64,000 nucleotides of DNA from Isoetes taiwanensis (lineage: Eukaryota > Streptophyta > Lycopodiopsida > Isoetales > Isoetaceae), in assembly GCA_021234155.1 (NCBI GenBank), contig JAJEKV010000193.1, positions 190,001 through 254,000 on the forward strand, written 5' to 3'. Below are positions 32,301 to 44,133 of this stretch, in pieces. Under the pieces are notes generated by a model. It was not told where the DNA came from, made no database searches, and saw nothing but the letters and a program-made list of their open reading frames with translations. The position numbers were made by a program, and so were the translations under genes. How positions within the stretch are numbered: position 1 is the stretch's first letter; the number at the start of each line of letters is the position of its first letter.

Positions 32301-33373
32301 ATGTAGCAAACTTTCTGCCATTTCTTCTGTGAAACGTTGCATGTGTTCTGCATTTGAACATGAATTAATACACGCTGCATAAAAACAAGTTGCTGATACT
32401 ATACATAGATTACCCAACCCACCTCCTCTACATACACCTCATATATTTTTTCTTCCCTTGCAGAGAAAATGCATATAACAAATCGGGAGCATGGATTTAG
32501 CAGACCAAGTCCTAAGTTCTACATTGTTAAAGAACATATTTATCTTTATGGGCAGACTCTCCTATACGTTTATTTCTAAAGAAATCATGCAAGCTTAGAT
32601 ATGGAGAGTGGATGCAACCTTGTGCATCTGACATGCGTTTACAAGTTTCGGCAAAATATACAGAAACATGAAACTGAGTATCCATTGAATAAACAAAAAA
32701 GTGGTAAGATAAGAAAATTTTACATGAAAAATTCATTTCATCCCACATGGCATGCAGGCAATTTTCTTGTAAAACAGCAAATCTATAACGGTGAGTGGTA
32801 TGTATACTTAGGCAGAGCATGGCATAGCAATATAAGAAGTTAATCCAAACCTGGTAATAATCCATCAATAGCCGTTTTTACTTGGAAAGAGACAAAGATG
32901 GTCCGATAAGGACGTCCTGGCCCAAATTCAGGATCTTCTAACACCTTCCAAATATTGCAGAATTGAATTGAATGTTCTAGTGGAGATATCAATTTTTGCA
33001 CCTGTTTAAAGGCCATAATATAATTACAAGCACCCATCTACAACAAGAATAGCATAAGTTACGGATTTACCTGTTGAATTATTTCCACCACATCCAAGCT
33101 GTTGCAGGCAGCCCGAGCAACAACAGCTTCCAATTCTTCTTGAAGGGTCTGAAGTGGTTCCACTTTCTGTTTGTTAAAGCTGGATCTAGCCTGCTGAAAG
33201 GGAAGGCAGGGCAGTTCCCATAGGTCTGAGTCCTCCACATTTGGAAAAGCAAAATATTCTGACAGTTTGGTGGACACAGGTGGAAAAGGTTGGGGTCGAG
33301 GAACTCGAGTGAGGACAATGTGGCCACTCTCCTTGATGAGTAAAGCAACGCGCCATCTATGACTATCCGCCAT
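29323..33373 (-). CDS. Nudix-like / metallo-beta-lactamase family hydrolase, 11 exons, intact
   Basis: I can splice one continuous 485-codon frame from an ATG at 33373. Exons (minus strand): 33373-33071, 33001-32851, 32347-32177, 31841-31663, 30764-30689, 30489-30412, 30330-30245, 30123-30050, 29796-29751, 29680-29571, 29506-29323. All have GT-AG ends and compatible phases, and there is no internal stop. Residues 1 to about 130 look Nudix-like (WRVALLIKESGHIVLTRV, DSDLWELP). The C-terminal half has the metal-binding motif THHHRDHVDG (285-294), GHTDGH (349-354), VVGDH (Asp369) and PMHGY (His409). It resembles plant LACTB2-like proteins; the LACTB2 family includes endoribonucleases, but substrate is unknown. 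Splice sites are my reading and could shift by a few bases. Confidence 0.9.
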
Positions 33374-34393
33374 AGACAACAGTTTTCAAGCTTCTGTATA
33401 GATCAAAAAATGGTAGAGGTCTTTTAACACGAAATTGCATACTTAGAACTAGAGAATCACCTTCTTTGGTAAATAGGAACATGACTGAAATGAAAGCACA
33501 GGATAAAAAGTACTACAAAGAATTGTAACAAAAGTAGGAAAAGTTGCAATTTTGGTCTATAAAAAGCTATAATAGGGCTGCCAAACAATTCAAACTCAAA
33601 ATTTAGGACGCCTAACTGGATCAACAGATGCAAAATTGTTGAGCAAGATCAACATTTGTTGTGAAACTACTACTAATATTAATCCTGGCCTTGCAAACAT
33701 GCAATTTGATTCTAATGCAAAATGTAGCCACGCATTATAAGATATGAATAGGTGGTAGTGCGGAAATCACAAGCTCCTAATTAGGTGCAGCAACAACTAA
33801 AAGCCTAAACCTCAAATGGTCCACAGACAAAAATTGTTACCACAAGAAAGGGATGCTTCAAAATTATCGACAAATAGCAAAAGGTGCAAATAGGAAAGGA
33901 ATATTAAAAAGAGTGGCACGAACGATAAGGGAAAGAAATGCCTTTGTAGACCTTTCAGAATTTTCATTGACAATATTGTTATATGATAGAATCAAGTTAA
34001 GAAGAAATGACTGTGCAGGAGACGGATCTGAGAATAATTAGTGGAATTGAATCATGAAAACAGGCAACCCTGGGATACTAACATGTTATAAAGATGCGAT
34101 TTTGGATAATGCGATCATCCGAGTACTTAGACATCTCTATGTACCGGTAATGAATAATCTACTACTCACTAGAAATGATTTTTTTCAATAAATACTTCCT
34201 TTTTAATGCGATTCAAGCTAAAAGGAATTATAGCAATAGCTGTGCGACGTACCTTCCACTACTACAGTGTTTATTCGTCCGCAATGGCAGCAATGAGATT
34301 CCAAGACTACTTTGCAAAATGCTAAAATTTTAGAATAAACAGTACCTAGTTTTCTTATTGGTTGAAACATATACTGTATATACAGTGTCCAAC

Positions 34394-34504
34394 AAAATAA
34401 TTATCTTCTAATGTTGACTTCATTTATGAGCTTAGATTGTAAACTGGCCGACCACCTAAAATAATTATCTTCTAATGTTGACTTCATTTATGAGCTTAGA
34501 TTGT
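34394..34504. repeat. 64-bp-period tandem duplication
   Basis: AAAATAATTATCTTCTAATG and the following 25 bases repeat exactly at a 64-base offset. Confidence 0.9.
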
Positions 34505-34599
34505 TATTTGTAGCTGAGTTTGCCTTTTTCCTGGCACCCAAAAGGCATCTGCGTTGAAATCTCGACCCAACCCCTTCTTTGTGCAGAGAATAGCTAATC

Positions 34600-34651
34600 A
34601 AAAATAGTTCGATGCCGCCCCTAGCAAAAATAGTTCGATGCTGCCCCTTTG
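34600..34651. repeat. 26-bp unit, two tandem copies
   Basis: AAAAATAGTTCGATGC(C/T)GCC units lie head to tail. Confidence 0.9.
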
Positions 34652-35460
34652 CAGAAGATAAATATTTGCTAATTTTGGCTTCAATGGTTATTTAGATGAC
34701 ATGCCCCTTGCTTAAGCCTTTATTCTTGCTTGGAAACCCTTAAATATTGTGCACACCCTTAGAATATTGTGCACGCATGGTAATTGCCTTAACCTTTTTA
34801 GTGTGGATCCCATATCATCTGCCTACTTCTGGCAAATAAAGAATCCAGCCCCAAAACCCCGATTTGCCTCTGCAATCCTTCCGCTGTACTGGTCGGTGAA
34901 GGGGAGAGCAGCCACTGCCCTAGCCGGCCAAGAACAGCGCCATAATGTTCTAGGTCCCCATCTTTCTTCATATTTCTTGATTGTCTTGTATTTGCGAGTT
35001 GTTTATTGAGATTTTTTTTCATATGTTGCGCACCTAGCATAAACTAAAGAAGCTTGCAACCAAACAACCTAGTTGAGAAGATAGCGGAAGATGGCTTAGC
35101 AGGAAGAAGGTCAAGATGTAACCAGGGAGGACCAACAAGGTCCCTTTTCAATACTAGCATTGTTGGTCCCTTTTCAATACTAGCATTTTGAGCACCCCGG
35201 TCTTATCTACCTTTTTGCAATCTATACCAACCGAGGCAGAATTCAGGGGCCTTGTAGCAAGTAGGGAGAGTAGAAGAATGCGCTATTGCAACAATACACA
35301 TTAAAGAGAACTAGACAGGTTGCGGGCAATGGAGGTGGCAGCTAAGAAGGAAGGTGCCATGATCGCAGAGGTGTATGGAAGTTGTTGTGACAACAGACTA
35401 GGTTATTGCCTGTCAGGGGCCAACTTCGATGATGTGATCATAAATTTGGATAAGAAAGAG

Positions 35461-36295
35461 TTTGATAGAATAGAATAGAATAGAATAGATTGTTTAACGT
35501 CCACGGAGACCAATAGGTCATGGGACCCACACAATGGGCTAGTACAATCATTACAACTAGGATTAAAAAAACCCTGCCTCGAAAGGTTTTCAAGGGAAAA
35601 ACCTTTGCAGTAATGATGATACTAGACAAGCGGAGATAATGACTACTGAGGGCTCAGTAATTGCAGATGTTTATCTAGGACCTCAAGTATGTATAATGCC
35701 AAGTCATGCACAGATGGTGCTCTGAGAAGTTGTGGAAGCGTGGAATGGAATGCTAAGGTCAAAAAATGATTCCGGACTATCTCAAAAGCAGGGCAACTCA
35801 GAAGAGTATGGCTTTCATCTTCAATAACCTATAAGTGGCAACAGGCACATAGTCTCGCTTCCAGCGGCAATTCGCGGCATCTCCCATCTACCGCCTCAAT
35901 CCGTAGACTTTGTGGGACCCCGTGCGAATTGATGCAATAGCTACAAGCTTGTTCCTGGACAATGAAGCAAGCAAATAAGCTTGGGGCCCTGGTGCCAAGG
36001 TGGGATTTATGTGTGCATGATAATGACCAGTTTTCACTTGGGCCAAAGTAACTGCGTCCCATATCTTTTAAGAAAAACGACCATTGAGATATTGTTGCAA
36101 AAGCTCAGGATCAGAACTAGCAAGCATCGACAATTGCTCGTTGGTTGTTCCAAATGGGCGTAACCATGTAGTGCAATGCTCTTTCCAACATCGTTTCAAA
36201 CGCTGAGGAGATTCAGCCATGGCAAGTGCAAGAACAGGATACCTAACATCATCCATGTGGTGCACCTTGCAGATATAGTAGAGATGGCGCTTCAT
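35461..36295 (-). mobile_element. 5'-truncated LINE: C-terminus, 3' UTR and pentanucleotide tail
   Basis: In minus-strand sense, coding-like fragments (36295-35829) end in CACCHL. They continue in another frame with IEDESHTLLSCPAFEIVRNH, the Cys/His C-terminus of a LINE reverse transcriptase protein, up to a stop near 35650. A 3' UTR follows (CGAGGCAGGG, CCCATGACCTATTGGTCTCC, GTGGACGTTAAA), then the tail (TTCTA)n at 35461-35490. Frame changes show it is dead. Confidence 0.75.
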
Positions 36296-36309
36296 GGCAG
36301 AATGTTGAA

Positions 36310-36440
36310 GAGGCCAAAAACCTATCGAGGCAGGGGTTTTTTAATCCTAGTAGTAATGATTGTACTAGCCCATTGTATGGGTCCCATGACCTATTGGTCT
36401 CCGTGGATGTTAAAAAAACTATTCTATTCTATTCTATTGT
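36310..36440 (+). mobile_element. second copy of the same LINE 3' UTR, opposite strand
   Basis: Nearly identical 3' UTR (CGAGGCAGGGGTTTTTTAAT through GTGGATGTTAAA) ending in (TTCTA)n at about 36418-36437. It lies on the plus strand, back to back with the minus-strand copy. Confidence 0.85.
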
Positions 36441-37138
36441 AAAAGAATAGCATAGGGCACTGTTGTTTTAACTCCGAGGCTGTAAGCAGTGATGCCTTTA
36501 AGGCACGAAATTTCGTAAAGATGCGATATTTCACCAAAATTAAAAATGTGTGCACGATGGTTTAGTAGGACACGTAAGCCCATGAAAAAAAAAATCGCCG
36601 AAAAATGATGGCATGTTTTCCCGCTCCAGCCACCTTCGCCGGAACTACGAAGTCCAAAGGGAGAGAGGATCGCCCTGGAAACGATGGGTATGAATCCTCA
36701 GAAGTATTAGGTCGCCATAGGTTTTAAATTACTAAAATTATTTTTCTTATGGATCGCCCTAACTTAAGAAATGTGCATTCCAGATATGGAGCTTCAATGA
36801 ATTGAAGCCCCAAAAACCAAGGCCATGATCGTAACCTCATGCTCATCTGATTCTCAATCCTGCGACAAAGGAATCGGCCATTTTTGAATCAATCCAGGCA
36901 GTGCAATCTTTTCTACGTATAGGTAAGCACTGATTTTCTCCGTGTATAATTTTCATATCCAGATTTTGTGGCCATCTAAATCAATCTAAGCAACTTATAT
37001 AATTGCTAGATCATATAGATCAAAAATTCGACTTTAGATGCTTAGGGTCTGGAAGGCTTTTTAATTGAAGTTTGCCTGGTTTTTTATATGAAACCAATAT
37101 CTCTGTCATAATTCGTGCTCTATAATATCCTGCTACAG
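36441..37138. other. no gene recognised
   Basis: No coding signal seen. Confidence 0.5.
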
Positions 37139-37300
37139 GTGATCGAGTTTTTTTAGAGAAAGAACACAGTAAAGGAAGCATTCTTGATGAAGATGCGACT
37201 CATCCATTGCCTTGGGGATCTGCAAAACTTTGTGTGAAGGCTAGGGTGCATCAGTTCGGCTTTATTCAGTTTATTCAGCTTCAAAGTGCAGACACAAAAG
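37139..37300 (+). other. possible isolated exon, family unknown
   Basis: Bounded by GCTACAG/GT and ACAAAAG/GTACTT. One frame is open throughout and reads VFLEKEHSKGSILDEDATHP then LPWGSAKLCVKARVHQFGF. Composition and splice signals look genic, but I do not recognise it and no partner exon is evident. Confidence 0.35.
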
Positions 37301-37906
37301 GTACTTCTGCATCTTGTTCATCTTACATAAGAAGAATGTCCAGTTTTCATTAATCTATGAATTTCAAGCATTATGATCTAGAGCAGCAGAATCAATTAGC
37401 TCCTTGAAACTTTGAGCAAGTCTGGTTAACTAAACCCAGGATTTATGAAGCATATTGTGTGCTGGACTACCAGTGGTGCCCAATCCTAATAATGGGTTCC
37501 AGATCTACCACACAGAAATATTGACCAATGGTATATGCAGGTGATCTTGCTTATGTAAAGTATATAGAAGGGATTACAAAATTGCAGATCACATAGAATC
37601 TCAAAAATACTCCCGGTGTTTCCTATTCGCCGCTTAGTGGCCTTTTCTATTCGCTGGCTATGGCTTCAACTATGGCAGGTTGAGAGTGGGATTTTGTGGT
37701 TTACATACTACTCCGTCAAAAGATTCAATTTTGGTTCTCTGTTGTGCCAGACTTGTGTCGGAGGGGCAATGCCCTGGATATTAACATCATTGGCGAACCC
37801 ACTTAGTCCTGCATTCATAACAGCAGTAGCAGCAATAACGTGGCCATTCTCTAGAAATGCCTCCACCTACTATATCTCCAGCAATTACAAGTGCAAATTT
37901 ACCTTT

Positions 37907-38158
37907 TCAAGCTGAATTTACTACACCATTAAGAGATGCCAGTGCAGTTTTGCTTGGTGGACTTTGCAAGGTTGCTTCCCTCCTGATAAACAAATAACAA
38001 ATCTCAGCATTGGGTGCTTCGTAGCCTGAAATAAACCCAGGAGTATCTGCCAGAAAAGCTTTTTTATCCCATGATTTTATGAGCTGCTTTTCTGATATAA
38101 AGTTAGCTTTAGGTAGGTATCCTCCCTCTCGCATTCGATCATGTAAAGCCTTTAACAT
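37907..38158 (-). other. unidentified exon-like open frame
   Basis: LKALHDRMREGGYLPKANFI, then KAFLADTPGFISGYEAPNAE and a Ser-Pro-rich end. Sense may continue downstream in other frames to about 37640 (GKFALVIAGD). It looks like a real, decayed protein gene; family not recognised. Confidence 0.35.
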
Positions 38159-38239
38159 GACGTAGATCTGTTCCCATTAGCTGTGGCTTTTGTCTCCAAC
38201 GATGAACTCGTGGACAACATTGTCAACTTCAATCCAAGC

Positions 38240-38345
38240 CCACTTCTGCCATGCACCACACTTCTGCCTATGCAGGTTTCTTCCATGCACCACACTTCTG
38301 TGCAGGTTTCTTCCATGCACCACACTTCTGCCTATGCTGGTCAAT
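38240..38345. repeat. short imperfect tandem repeat
   Basis: Three units of CCATGCACCACACTTCTG(CCTATG)CAGGTTTCTT-type sequence. Confidence 0.85.
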
Positions 38346-38391
38346 TTCAGTTGCACATTTCCACATGCAAGCATCAGAATAAGATAATGAA

Positions 38392-38652
38392 TTGAGACAA
38401 TCTAGATTGGTAGTGCAGGAACTAGAGGAAAAGCTAGCCAGAATGGAGAATGAAATATGTAGAGGAAGAACTGAACTTGCTGACATGATTAGAGTTATAG
38501 AAGGTAAGGACGAGGAAGCATCTGCATTGAAGAGAGAGGTCGGAGATATGCAACGGAGACTTCAAGACTTGGAAGAAGAGATAATGGAGAAGGATGGCCA
38601 GATTGCCATATTGAAAGGCTCCTTTCCAGGAACTGAAGAAACTGATTACTGA
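38392..38652 (+). other. coiled-coil exon, C-terminal end of an unknown protein
   Basis: 86-codon frame with heptad-like spacing throughout (VVQELEEKLARMENEICRGR, ALKREVGDMQRRLQDLEEEI), then a stop. No ATG lies at the beginning, and a short tandem repeat directly upstream may have replaced the preceding intron. It could be the last exon of a long coiled-coil protein. The family cannot be told from a coiled coil alone. Confidence 0.45.
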
Positions 38653-39167
38653 TAGCATTTTTTCTGAAAAGTCGTGCTAGAGGCACTCGAGTTGGCAAAC
38701 GTTATTTGTTCTTCAAGCCAGTAACTTGGCCTTAAGCTATTGCAGACTGGACATGCAGCACTTAAACATCTTAATTCGAGCAGAAAGCGGTGGCGAGCCA
38801 AGCATTATCAGCGAGACAAACAAAGAAAATAGAACATAATAGCATATTTTGTTTGCTGCAGTGGAGGGTTCTTGAGATCACAGTGCTGTGCTCAGATCAC
38901 AGAGCCATATTTGCCTCAGCAGAAGGATTGGCATTAGAAAAGCATCACTGCTCTACTCTCAAGTATTCAGATCTCGAGTCTAATAATTTGACAGATAACA
39001 TTAATAAAGAGTATCCAGAATCTACTGTCAGGCATGATACCTATTGAATTGGGGGATCCTATATTTCTGTCACTTTGATAAACTAGTATTGAAGTATGCT
39101 CTTTTTTAAATGTTAAACTACTTTGATAAAGTACTTTATTAAACTGTTTGCTGATCTTTTCTAATAG
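38653..39167. other. no gene recognised
   Basis: One open frame (38790-39047) shows no motif. Confidence 0.4.
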
Positions 39168-41958
39168 ATGGCTCGCAAGGGGACCAAAGGCATTCGCTCG
39201 TATTTTAGTAGCAATGAAGGTATGCAGATTACTCCTACTTCATCTGCCTCCACGGCTAGCACAAGCCAGATACCAATGCAAGAAATCATAACTGCCCAGA
39301 CCAATGAAAATTCTCTTAGCAAGGAAGATGATGGCCGCATTGGAAGAGATGACGTTGAAGTGGATACAGAGGATCTTGAGGAAAAAGATAATAGTAAAAG
39401 AGGAAAAAAGAGGCCCCGAAGCAGTTGGGATGCTGGACAGAATTTTCTCCCTCAATGGGCAGAAATATACACTTGGATTGAGCCCATTCCAAATCCGAAT
39501 GGTGGTCTACCAAAACGATGCCGATGTGTTCCTTGTTCATGGAAGCAAAAATCCAATTGTGAAATGCAGCTGAAAATAGATACAATTGAGAAACACGTTG
39601 GAAAGTTATATGAGAAAAAGGTAGAAAATGGGAAGGAGGTGAATGTTGTCACGTGGAAAAAGAAATGTAGACATAAAGACAATGAGATACTATATGAGCA
39701 GCACAAAGAGACTGAAAAACCAAACAAGGTTTCAGCAAAATCTTGGACAAGAATTTAAGTGCAAAAATTATACAATTGCAAACAGTTTATCATGTGTTGA
39801 AGTTGGGAAGGCCAATGACAGATTATCCGGAATACAAGAGATTTCTCTCACTTCATGGCATTCCCAATTTTCCTGATTCACATTGGTCACGGAATAGTGG
39901 TTGGGATTTTGCTAATGTAATTAATGAAGTTATGAAAGATGATCTGAAGGATATTATAAAAACATGTGATTATTTTGCATTGTCATTGGATGAAGCAAGC
40001 GCTAAGGATCATACTTCTTGGGTTTGTATGACAGTTTATCATGTTAAAGACCATGTGAGACGGGCTAATTATGTTAATGTTACGAGGTTGCTACATGACG
40101 CAAATGCTGAAAATATATTTGAAATTGTGAAGGAGAACTTGACTGCACACTTGGGGTTGTCCATGGTTGACATTGGACGAAAACTAGTTTGTGTTGATGT
40201 GGATGGAGCGTCCGTTATGCAAGGGAATAGGACTGGAATTTGTGTTAGAATTCAAACTGGAATGGCTCCATATATGTTGAGAATACATTGTATGGCCCAC
40301 CGCATGGGATTTAGCGTTTGAAATTGTGGACAAATTCAAATGTGTAGAGAAGGTGGAAAAGTTGGTAGATAGTCATTCTTCAGTCGGAGTTCAAAGAGGT
40401 TAGACATTTAGCAATTAGTGCATTTATTGTTGATTATGATGTTTGGCTTAAAGTTATTTCTTGTTGTTTGGCGATTTGATTGCTGATTTTCTGTTCTAAT
40501 TCTACTTCTTATCGCAGGTATAGACTATTCAAAGAAATGTCTGTAGGCTTGACCAAAGGAAGTAAGATGCTGAAGAATGTAAGCACTCGATGGATATCAT
40601 TATGCTATCCAGCTCAACGGTTTTCAATGAATATCCAGCACTTGTGGACAAGCTATGTGTTAATAATTCTAAAGAAACAGAGAAGGCGTTGGAACTTCTC
40701 ACCTCACTTACCGATATTGAGACTTTGCTAACGCTAACAGGTTGTGCAATGATACTTGTATTTATGTTGACATGTTTAATGCAATAATATAACTATAATT
40801 TGCTATACTTGTAGGTATGTTGCCAATGCTCAAACAAATGAATATGCTAGTGAAGATGGCAGAAAAACGAACAATGTACATTGTCGAGTATAATACAGCT
40901 CGAAAGAATATATGCCAAGCCTTGGATGGTTTGTATACAATCAGCCCTGAAGTGCCCTATGACAGGGAAAATTTTCAGTTATGGTACAAGCTTATTGAGA
41001 TTGAAGGCACAAATTCAAAAAGTTTCCTTGCTTATGATTCAAAAGGTACTGTTTGCGTGAAGGTACACTCTCGATTAGTGCAGGTATGACCATCATAATC
41101 TATGGATTTATGTTCAATTTGATTGCTGATTTTTCCTATATTGCAGATGTATTTTAGAAAGAACAGAGTGCGTGGTCGTCTCCCACAACCAGGAATGCCT
41201 TCAATGATACAATTGTATTGGTGAGACGAAACCTTGCCGAAGTTGCAAAGGCTTTATCAGCTGAAATCCGACAGCGTTTTCCAAGGGAAGAGTTGTTAGA
41301 TGCTATGTCCATTGTATATCCACAATTTTGGTTACGCAACAAGCCGGTGGAGAAGGTTCAAAGTGAGTTCAAACGCAGATTGTCTATTCTTATTGAACAT
41401 TTTGCGCATGCTTCTACACTTGAAGGAGGAGAAATAATTCAGGGTGCTATCAGTGAAGAAGCTTTGTTAGCACAATCTGCATGTTTTGGCAGCACTATGT
41501 GGAACCAAGTTGAGAAACTGGAAAAACCAACAGAGATAGGTGCAATCATGCGTCTTTGGACAAGACTTAGCTATAGTGAAGTGCTTAAAGAGCATATGTC
41601 AGAGTACTTCAAGCTTGCTGACCTTTGTCAAACCATGATCCTTGGATCCATGGAGGATGAGAGAACATTCAGTATCATGAACGTTCTGAAAAATAAGGTG
41701 CGTAATAAGCTCACCAAAAACTTAGATTTGTGTCTTCGAGCATATGCCAGTGAGTATAGTATTGATGAATTTCCATATGAGAGAGCATTGGCTGCTTGGA
41801 GTTCAATGTGTTGTAGACGGGGCCAAGAGGAAGAAGGGGCTTCTAAAGTAGAAGTACTTGAATCTGCGGCGGGGGGGGCAAGCATAGAAATTTGTACGTT
41901 CTCAATTTTTTATGAATTTGTAGTTAAGCATTCTTCATATATTGTGGACCTGACATAA
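39168..41958 (+). pseudogene. hAT-like transposase/zinc-finger gene with introns, frameshifted
   Basis: It starts at an ATG (39168) with a basic, low-complexity N-terminus, then a Cys block CRCVPCSWKQKSNCEMQLK followed by DTIEKHVGK. The core (39743-40321) has FALSLDEASAKDHTSWVCM, VDVDGASVMQG and IHCMAHR, typical of hAT-family proteins of the DUF4371/ZNF862 type. STRW and the C-terminal dimerisation segment (EYFKLADLCQTMILGSMEDE, RTFSIMNVLKNKVRNKL) follow, to a stop near 41958. Intron-like gaps occur at about 40400-40517 and 40741-40813. At least three indels (about 39730, 40310 and 40620) shift the frame. I saw no terminal inverted repeats. Confidence 0.8.
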
Positions 41959-42494
41959 GATTGTTTATTTTGTGCTAGGTTGCAGCTTAAAGTTATCTGT
42001 TATTGGATAGTTTAGTTTGTGCCAAAAATGTGCACTTCTTAAAAAACCTATCTCTCTAAAACGAAAATCCAATCAAGTTATTTATATTTGGGTCTATGAT
42101 GAATTTTGATTTATTGTTATCATAAACTTGACATTTTGGGAATAATGAAAACAACAGTTATGTTACGCTATGTTTTGATTGTTTGATTCAAACTATATCT
42201 ATATGTTTGTTTATGTTGTATTAGTGGTTTGCTAAAAAAAATGCACATTCAACAACTATACACATTTAACTAAAAAGACCTAGTAAATTTAGAAAGAATG
42301 TTGTTATGTTTACTGTTCTTTAGTATAATTGAATCGCCAATGCTTTGAAAATTGATTTATTGATCAACACAATAAATTCGCCTTTGCTAATATAAAAAAA
42401 ATCGAGAAATAAAAAATTATCGCTTTTTAAAATTATGATACATTTATCGCCTTCATTTCTATAATCCTCAAAAATTTTGAATGTGATAAAGTAA
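41959..42494. other. no gene recognised
   Basis: AT-rich flank of the hAT-like gene. Confidence 0.5.
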
Positions 42495-42880
42495 TCACTG
42501 ACTGTAAGTGAGAAAAGACTTTTGCACCCGCTCCAAGCTCTCCCAAGCACTAGCACTAATGGCAAGCCCCCACACTTCAGAACCATACAGTAAAATAGGC
42601 TCTAACAAAGCCCGAAACAAGTGGGCTTTCCGTGGCCAATCATGAATTTCTGCGCGAAAACAATTGTTTTGCATTGCATAGAGTGCTCTCCATCCAGCAG
42701 CCACCCGCTTGATAATACACTGTTCCCAAACAGAATTCCACACCAAGATACTTGTAGCTATCTACAACTTCAACTTCACGGCTATCATAGTGCAGAGCGG
42801 GGACATTGTGACGAGAAGATTGAACTACCAAAAGCTTGGTCTTTTAGAGATTAACATGCAGACCTGTGTTCTATAGGAAC
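42495..42880 (-). mobile_element. LINE reverse-transcriptase fragment
   Basis: Minus-strand sense has a KTKLLVVQSSRHNVPALHYD block, then VDSYKYLGVEF. After a frameshift it continues CIIKRVAAGWRALYAMQNN and LLEPILLYGSEVWG. These are the blocks downstream of the RT catalytic centre in LINE ORF2. Stops and a frameshift mark it as dead; it is a different copy from the LINE at 43.4-47.6 kb. Confidence 0.8.
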
Positions 42881-43352
42881 TGACCCCATATGAGAGGTAA
42901 GCATAGCGCCGTTGAATGCAAAGTTACTGCAGTGCGAGCCAAAGCACTGAAGAGGTATATTCAAGTGCGGGGATAATTGCCCCACAATAATGAGTTCAAC
43001 AAGATGTTTGCGCAACAACTATTCTATATACAACGAGTTGGCTAAAGATAGGTCTATGAACTACACGAACATAAAATAGAGGCAAAGAAGCAGTAGTGGC
43101 AATAGCAATAGGATTAAGGAAGCCGAAGATAGTGAAAGCACCATAGGTGACAAGCCTATTACCATTACTTACCTAATCGCAGATGATATTCGGCTTTTGG
43201 AAGGGGGGGGGGTAGCTCAACCGGTGCAATGAACGAGGTGGCAAAAAAAGGCAACTGCATGCTCTGAAGAGAACCGATGGTCTTGAGGGAAAACAATAGG
43301 GTCGGTGTAAGCAAGGGCGAGAAAAGAATGAACCATCATTCATTTAAATTGG
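42881..43352. other. no gene recognised
   Basis: Spacer between two LINE pieces; contains a G9 run near 43203. Confidence 0.5.
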
Positions 43353-43482
43353 ATTTATTTATTTATTTATTTATTGTCACGCCTTCAGACCCTCAGGTCC
43401 ATCAGCGAAAATAGAAAACAACAGTATTAATCAACAAAGGCTCACCCTTGGGCGAGCAAGTTTTCAGCCATCTTATATAGAG

Positions 43483-44133
43483 CTATAACTCATTTCTGGA
43501 TTTCAGATATTCATAAAGATATGCTCCGAGATCTAATGGAGAAAGATCGAATAGCTTTGATAGAGAGCTACACGTGATATGGTGATTTTCTCGTATATAC
43601 TCAAAGGCCGAGCATCTAATCAAAGCATGGTCTTCATCCTCCAACATGGGCAGAAACGCAGCTCTCTGGGGATCCCTTGTTCTCGTCCCTTTTCAATCTG
43701 CAAAGAATGAGAACTAAGTCTGAATTTAGCAATTAATTGCCATTTTTTCCGACTAAGCTCCATCTTTAGGTAGGCTTGCTCTTCGTATACTACCATAGCA
43801 TTAACTTCTTGTCTATAGAAATTTCGCTTTACCCCAATATCGCCAATTGGCCACATCTTCTGTAATGCCCGCTCAATCATATATGCACGCAAACCTACAT
43901 CTGTAAGTGGGAGATCATTAAGATCCATACCCCAAAAAGCCACCCAATCCACCAGGTGAGTATACCACCACATGATCTTTGTGTTTGAGATTCTATCAAG
44001 GCCTGCTTAGGTATCCTATTATCCCCCATGCTCCGTACCCTCTGATAGTAGGTAAGAGTTTGAAACAACGCTTCCACCTCCAGTGGATACAATCCCGCCT
44101 CTGCTAATAACATCTCATAAGGAGTTTGAACTT
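43483..44133 (-). pseudogene. LINE ORF2 C-terminal part
   Basis: Three frames in turn carry ALFQTLTYYQRVRSMGDNRI, WVAFWGMDLNDLPLTDVGL and ELRFCP, then MLEDEDHALIRCSAFEYIRE. The last is the conserved Cys/His knuckle. Frame changes near 43980 and 43630. The stop near 43483 is followed by the 3' UTR. Confidence 0.75.

Larger units (their letters stand above)
33374..35460. other. no gene recognised; two small tandem duplications
   Basis: Promoter side of the metallo-beta-lactamase gene, then AT-rich sequence. A 64-bp-period duplication at about 34394-34504 and a 26-bp one at about 34600-34651 are listed separately. Short ORFs have no motif. Confidence 0.5.

Noticed and set aside
38240-38345. Regular short repeats that might suggest a CRISPR array
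   Set aside because: Units are adjacent and partly overlapping with no unique spacers, in a plant genome.
43353-43376. (AAAT)n as an independent microsatellite
   Set aside because: It sits exactly at the 3' end of the LINE, so it is better read as its tail.
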